From T1Sed10-7 sp047921175 (lineage in GTDB: Bacteria > Actinomycetota > Nitriliruptoria > Nitriliruptorales > Nitriliruptoraceae), in contig JBLRWQ010000025.1 of assembly GCA_047921175.1 (NCBI GenBank), positions 1 through 38,880 on the forward strand: DNA of 38,880 nucleotides, read 5' to 3'. The notes under the pieces are model-generated. The model was not told the origin of the DNA. It was given only the letters and a program-made list of their open reading frames with translations, and searched no databases. Below, in pieces: positions 37,863 through 38,880 of this stretch; position 1 is the stretch's first letter, and each line of letters opens with the position of its first letter. A program made the translations under genes and the position numbers.

Positions 37863-38147
37863 ATGGACGCACGCACCCGCCTCGCCCTGCTCGCCCTCGT
37901 CACGCTGCTGGCGCTGACGTCGCTCGCCCTGCCCGCGTTGGCGGTCGACGAGCCGACCGACGGCGTGACCGACACGGTCGTCGACGACGAGCCGGGCCGG
38001 CGCGCCCTGGCCGACAACCCGCGCGACCGGGTCGGCCTGCTCCTGCTGACCGCGCTGGTCGTGGGCGGCGGGCTCGCCGTGGCGAACGGCCGCCGGCAGC
38101 TCAAGGGCGAGCGGCCACAGGCCTCCGGCGAGTTCCGCTGGCGCTGA
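37863..38147 (+). CDS. Small secreted or membrane protein, hypothetical
   Basis: A 94-residue protein. The N-terminal 26 residues are a signal peptide or anchor (LALLALVTLLALTSLALPALA, possible cleavage after ALA). An acidic linker follows, then a second membrane helix (about 57-75, GLLLLTALVVGGGLAVANG) and a short basic tail. No family is recognised. The ATG is supported by the abrupt start of signal-peptide character and the -10 element just upstream. It is convergent with ftsK and divergent from the RodZ-like gene. Confidence 0.65.
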   Translation: MDARTRLALLALVTLLALTSLALPALAVDEPTDGVTDTVVDDEPGRRALADNPRDRVGLLLLTALVVGGGLAVANGRRQLKGERPQASGEFRWR

Positions 38148-38153
38148 CGGGCG

Positions 38154-38880
38154 TCAGAACAGCCCGCGGCTGAGCGCCTCCTCGAGCTGCTCCGGCGACC
38201 AGAGCACCTCACGGGCCTTCGAGCCCTCGTTCGGGCCGACCACCCCGAGCTCCTCGAGCTCGTCCATGAGCCGACCGGCGCGCGCGAAGCCGATCCTGAG
38301 CTTGCGCTGCAGCATCGAGGTGGAGCCGAGCCCGCTGGTCACGACCTGGTCGGCGGCGCGGCGCAGCAACGCGGCATCGGAGCCGTCGTCACCGGAACGC
38401 TCGGCGTCGGCCTGCTCCGCGGCCGCGCCCTCCTTGACGACCCGCTCGTCGTACTCGGCCTGGCGCTGCCCCTTGCAGAAGGCGACCGCGGTGGTGATCT
38501 CGCGCTCGGTGACCCAGCAGCCCTGCAGTCGGGTGGGCTTGCCCTGGCTGGCGGGCAGGAACAGCATGTCCCCCTTGCCGACCAGCTTCTCCGCCCCGTT
38601 CATGTCGATGATGGTCCGGGAGTCGGTCTGGGACGCGACCTGCAGCGCGAGCCGCGACGGGATGTTCGCCTTGATCAACCCGGTGATGACGTCGACCGAG
38701 GGACGCTGGGTGGCGATGACCATGTGGATGCCGACCGCCCGGGCCATCTGGGCGATGCGGCAGATCGCGTCCTCGACGTCCCGCGGGGCGACCAGCATGA
38801 GGTCGGCCAGCTCGTCGATCACGAGCAGGATGTAGGGCAGCGGCTGGGCCTCGAGCTCGGTCGGCAGCCCGTCGGCGTCC
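38154..38880 (-). CDS. ftsK: DNA translocase FtsK/SpoIIIE, C-terminal part (5' end outside window)
   Basis: The end of a DNA translocase that clears DNA from the closing septum. The visible part includes the Walker B strand (LVIDELADLM), the block ICRIAQMARAVGIHMVIATQRPSVDVITGLIK, then PSRLALQVASQTDSRTIIDMNGAEKLVG, and the C-terminal gamma winged-helix domain (VVTSGLGSTSMLQRKLRIGF, RAGRLMDELEELGVVGPNEGS) that reads KOPS-type DNA. The gene runs off the window at 38880; its start, membrane part and Walker A are outside. The stop is 6 bases from that of the convergent small membrane gene. Confidence 0.95.
   Translation of the reverse strand, partial: DADGLPTELEAQPLPYILLVIDELADLMLVAPRDVEDAICRIAQMARAVGIHMVIATQRPSVDVITGLIKANIPSRLALQVASQTDSRTIIDMNGAEKLVGKGDMLFLPASQGKPTRLQGCWVTEREITTAVAFCKGQRQAEYDERVVKEGAAAEQADAERSGDDGSDAALLRRAADQVVTSGLGSTSMLQRKLRIGFARAGRLMDELEELGVVGPNEGSKAREVLWSPEQLEEALSRGLF

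Overview
The window is a very GC-rich (roughly 70% or more by eye) chromosomal segment with high-GC codon use, many GTG starts, TANNNT-type -10 elements and GAAC-N4-GTTC SOS operators. All of this points to an actinobacterium. The gene order recA-recX-miaB-miaA-dapF-hflX with a divergent lexA/LysM pair, plus nrdR and a B12-dependent nrdJ, fits Actinomycetota. A sodium-pump-type rhodopsin hints at a saline or aquatic, deep-branching lineage (Nitriliruptoria-like is my guess, not a demonstrated assignment).

Layout. 1-587: 3' end of typA. 591-8836: an accessory stretch with a thioredoxin/CcdA fusion, a PAS histidine kinase, a protein-isoaspartate methyltransferase, two voltage-sensor-like membrane genes (one intact, one decaying), a cysteine hydrolase, a double DUF427 protein and an alpha/beta hydrolase. 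8915-12383: a vWA protein, a truncated hydrolase, a small membrane ORF and an XRE/nucleotidyltransferase pair resembling a toxin-antitoxin module. 12520-15327: nrdJ, whose upstream region carries a good NrdR box, a weaker second one and a DnaA-box-like nonamer. 15802-20622: an AI-2E family permease, an amidase lacking its usual catalytic lysine, a GNAT fused to a small beta domain, and a thioesterase-like protein. 20734-22429: nrdR, then a LysM membrane protein divergent from lexA with four SOS operators between them. 22433-31702 (all minus strand): hflX, dapF, miaA, an NDQ-type sodium-pump rhodopsin, miaB, a small membrane protein, recX and an intein-containing recA. 32139-38880: an exonuclease, then thpR, cinA, pgsA and rimO in an overlapping operon, a RodZ-like protein, a small membrane protein and the 3' end of ftsK.

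How the parts fit. LexA probably represses itself, the LysM protein (a likely SOS division inhibitor) and recA. RecA activity in turn needs splicing of a 361-residue intein that contains a LAGLIDADG endonuclease. NrdR made in the window probably represses nrdJ through the box at 15541-15556. MiaA, MiaB and RimO act on tRNA and ribosomal protein S12. The rhodopsin sits as a single gene between miaB and miaA, with hairpins on both sides. It would make a light-driven sodium gradient if retinal is available; no retinal or carotenoid gene is visible here.

The strongest unusual items are the NDQ rhodopsin, the recA intein, the four-operator lexA/LysM control region, the NrdR/DnaA-type control region of nrdJ, a probable CTG start for hflX, and the Lys-to-Thr change in the amidase. 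All family calls were made by reading motifs; no database search was run.
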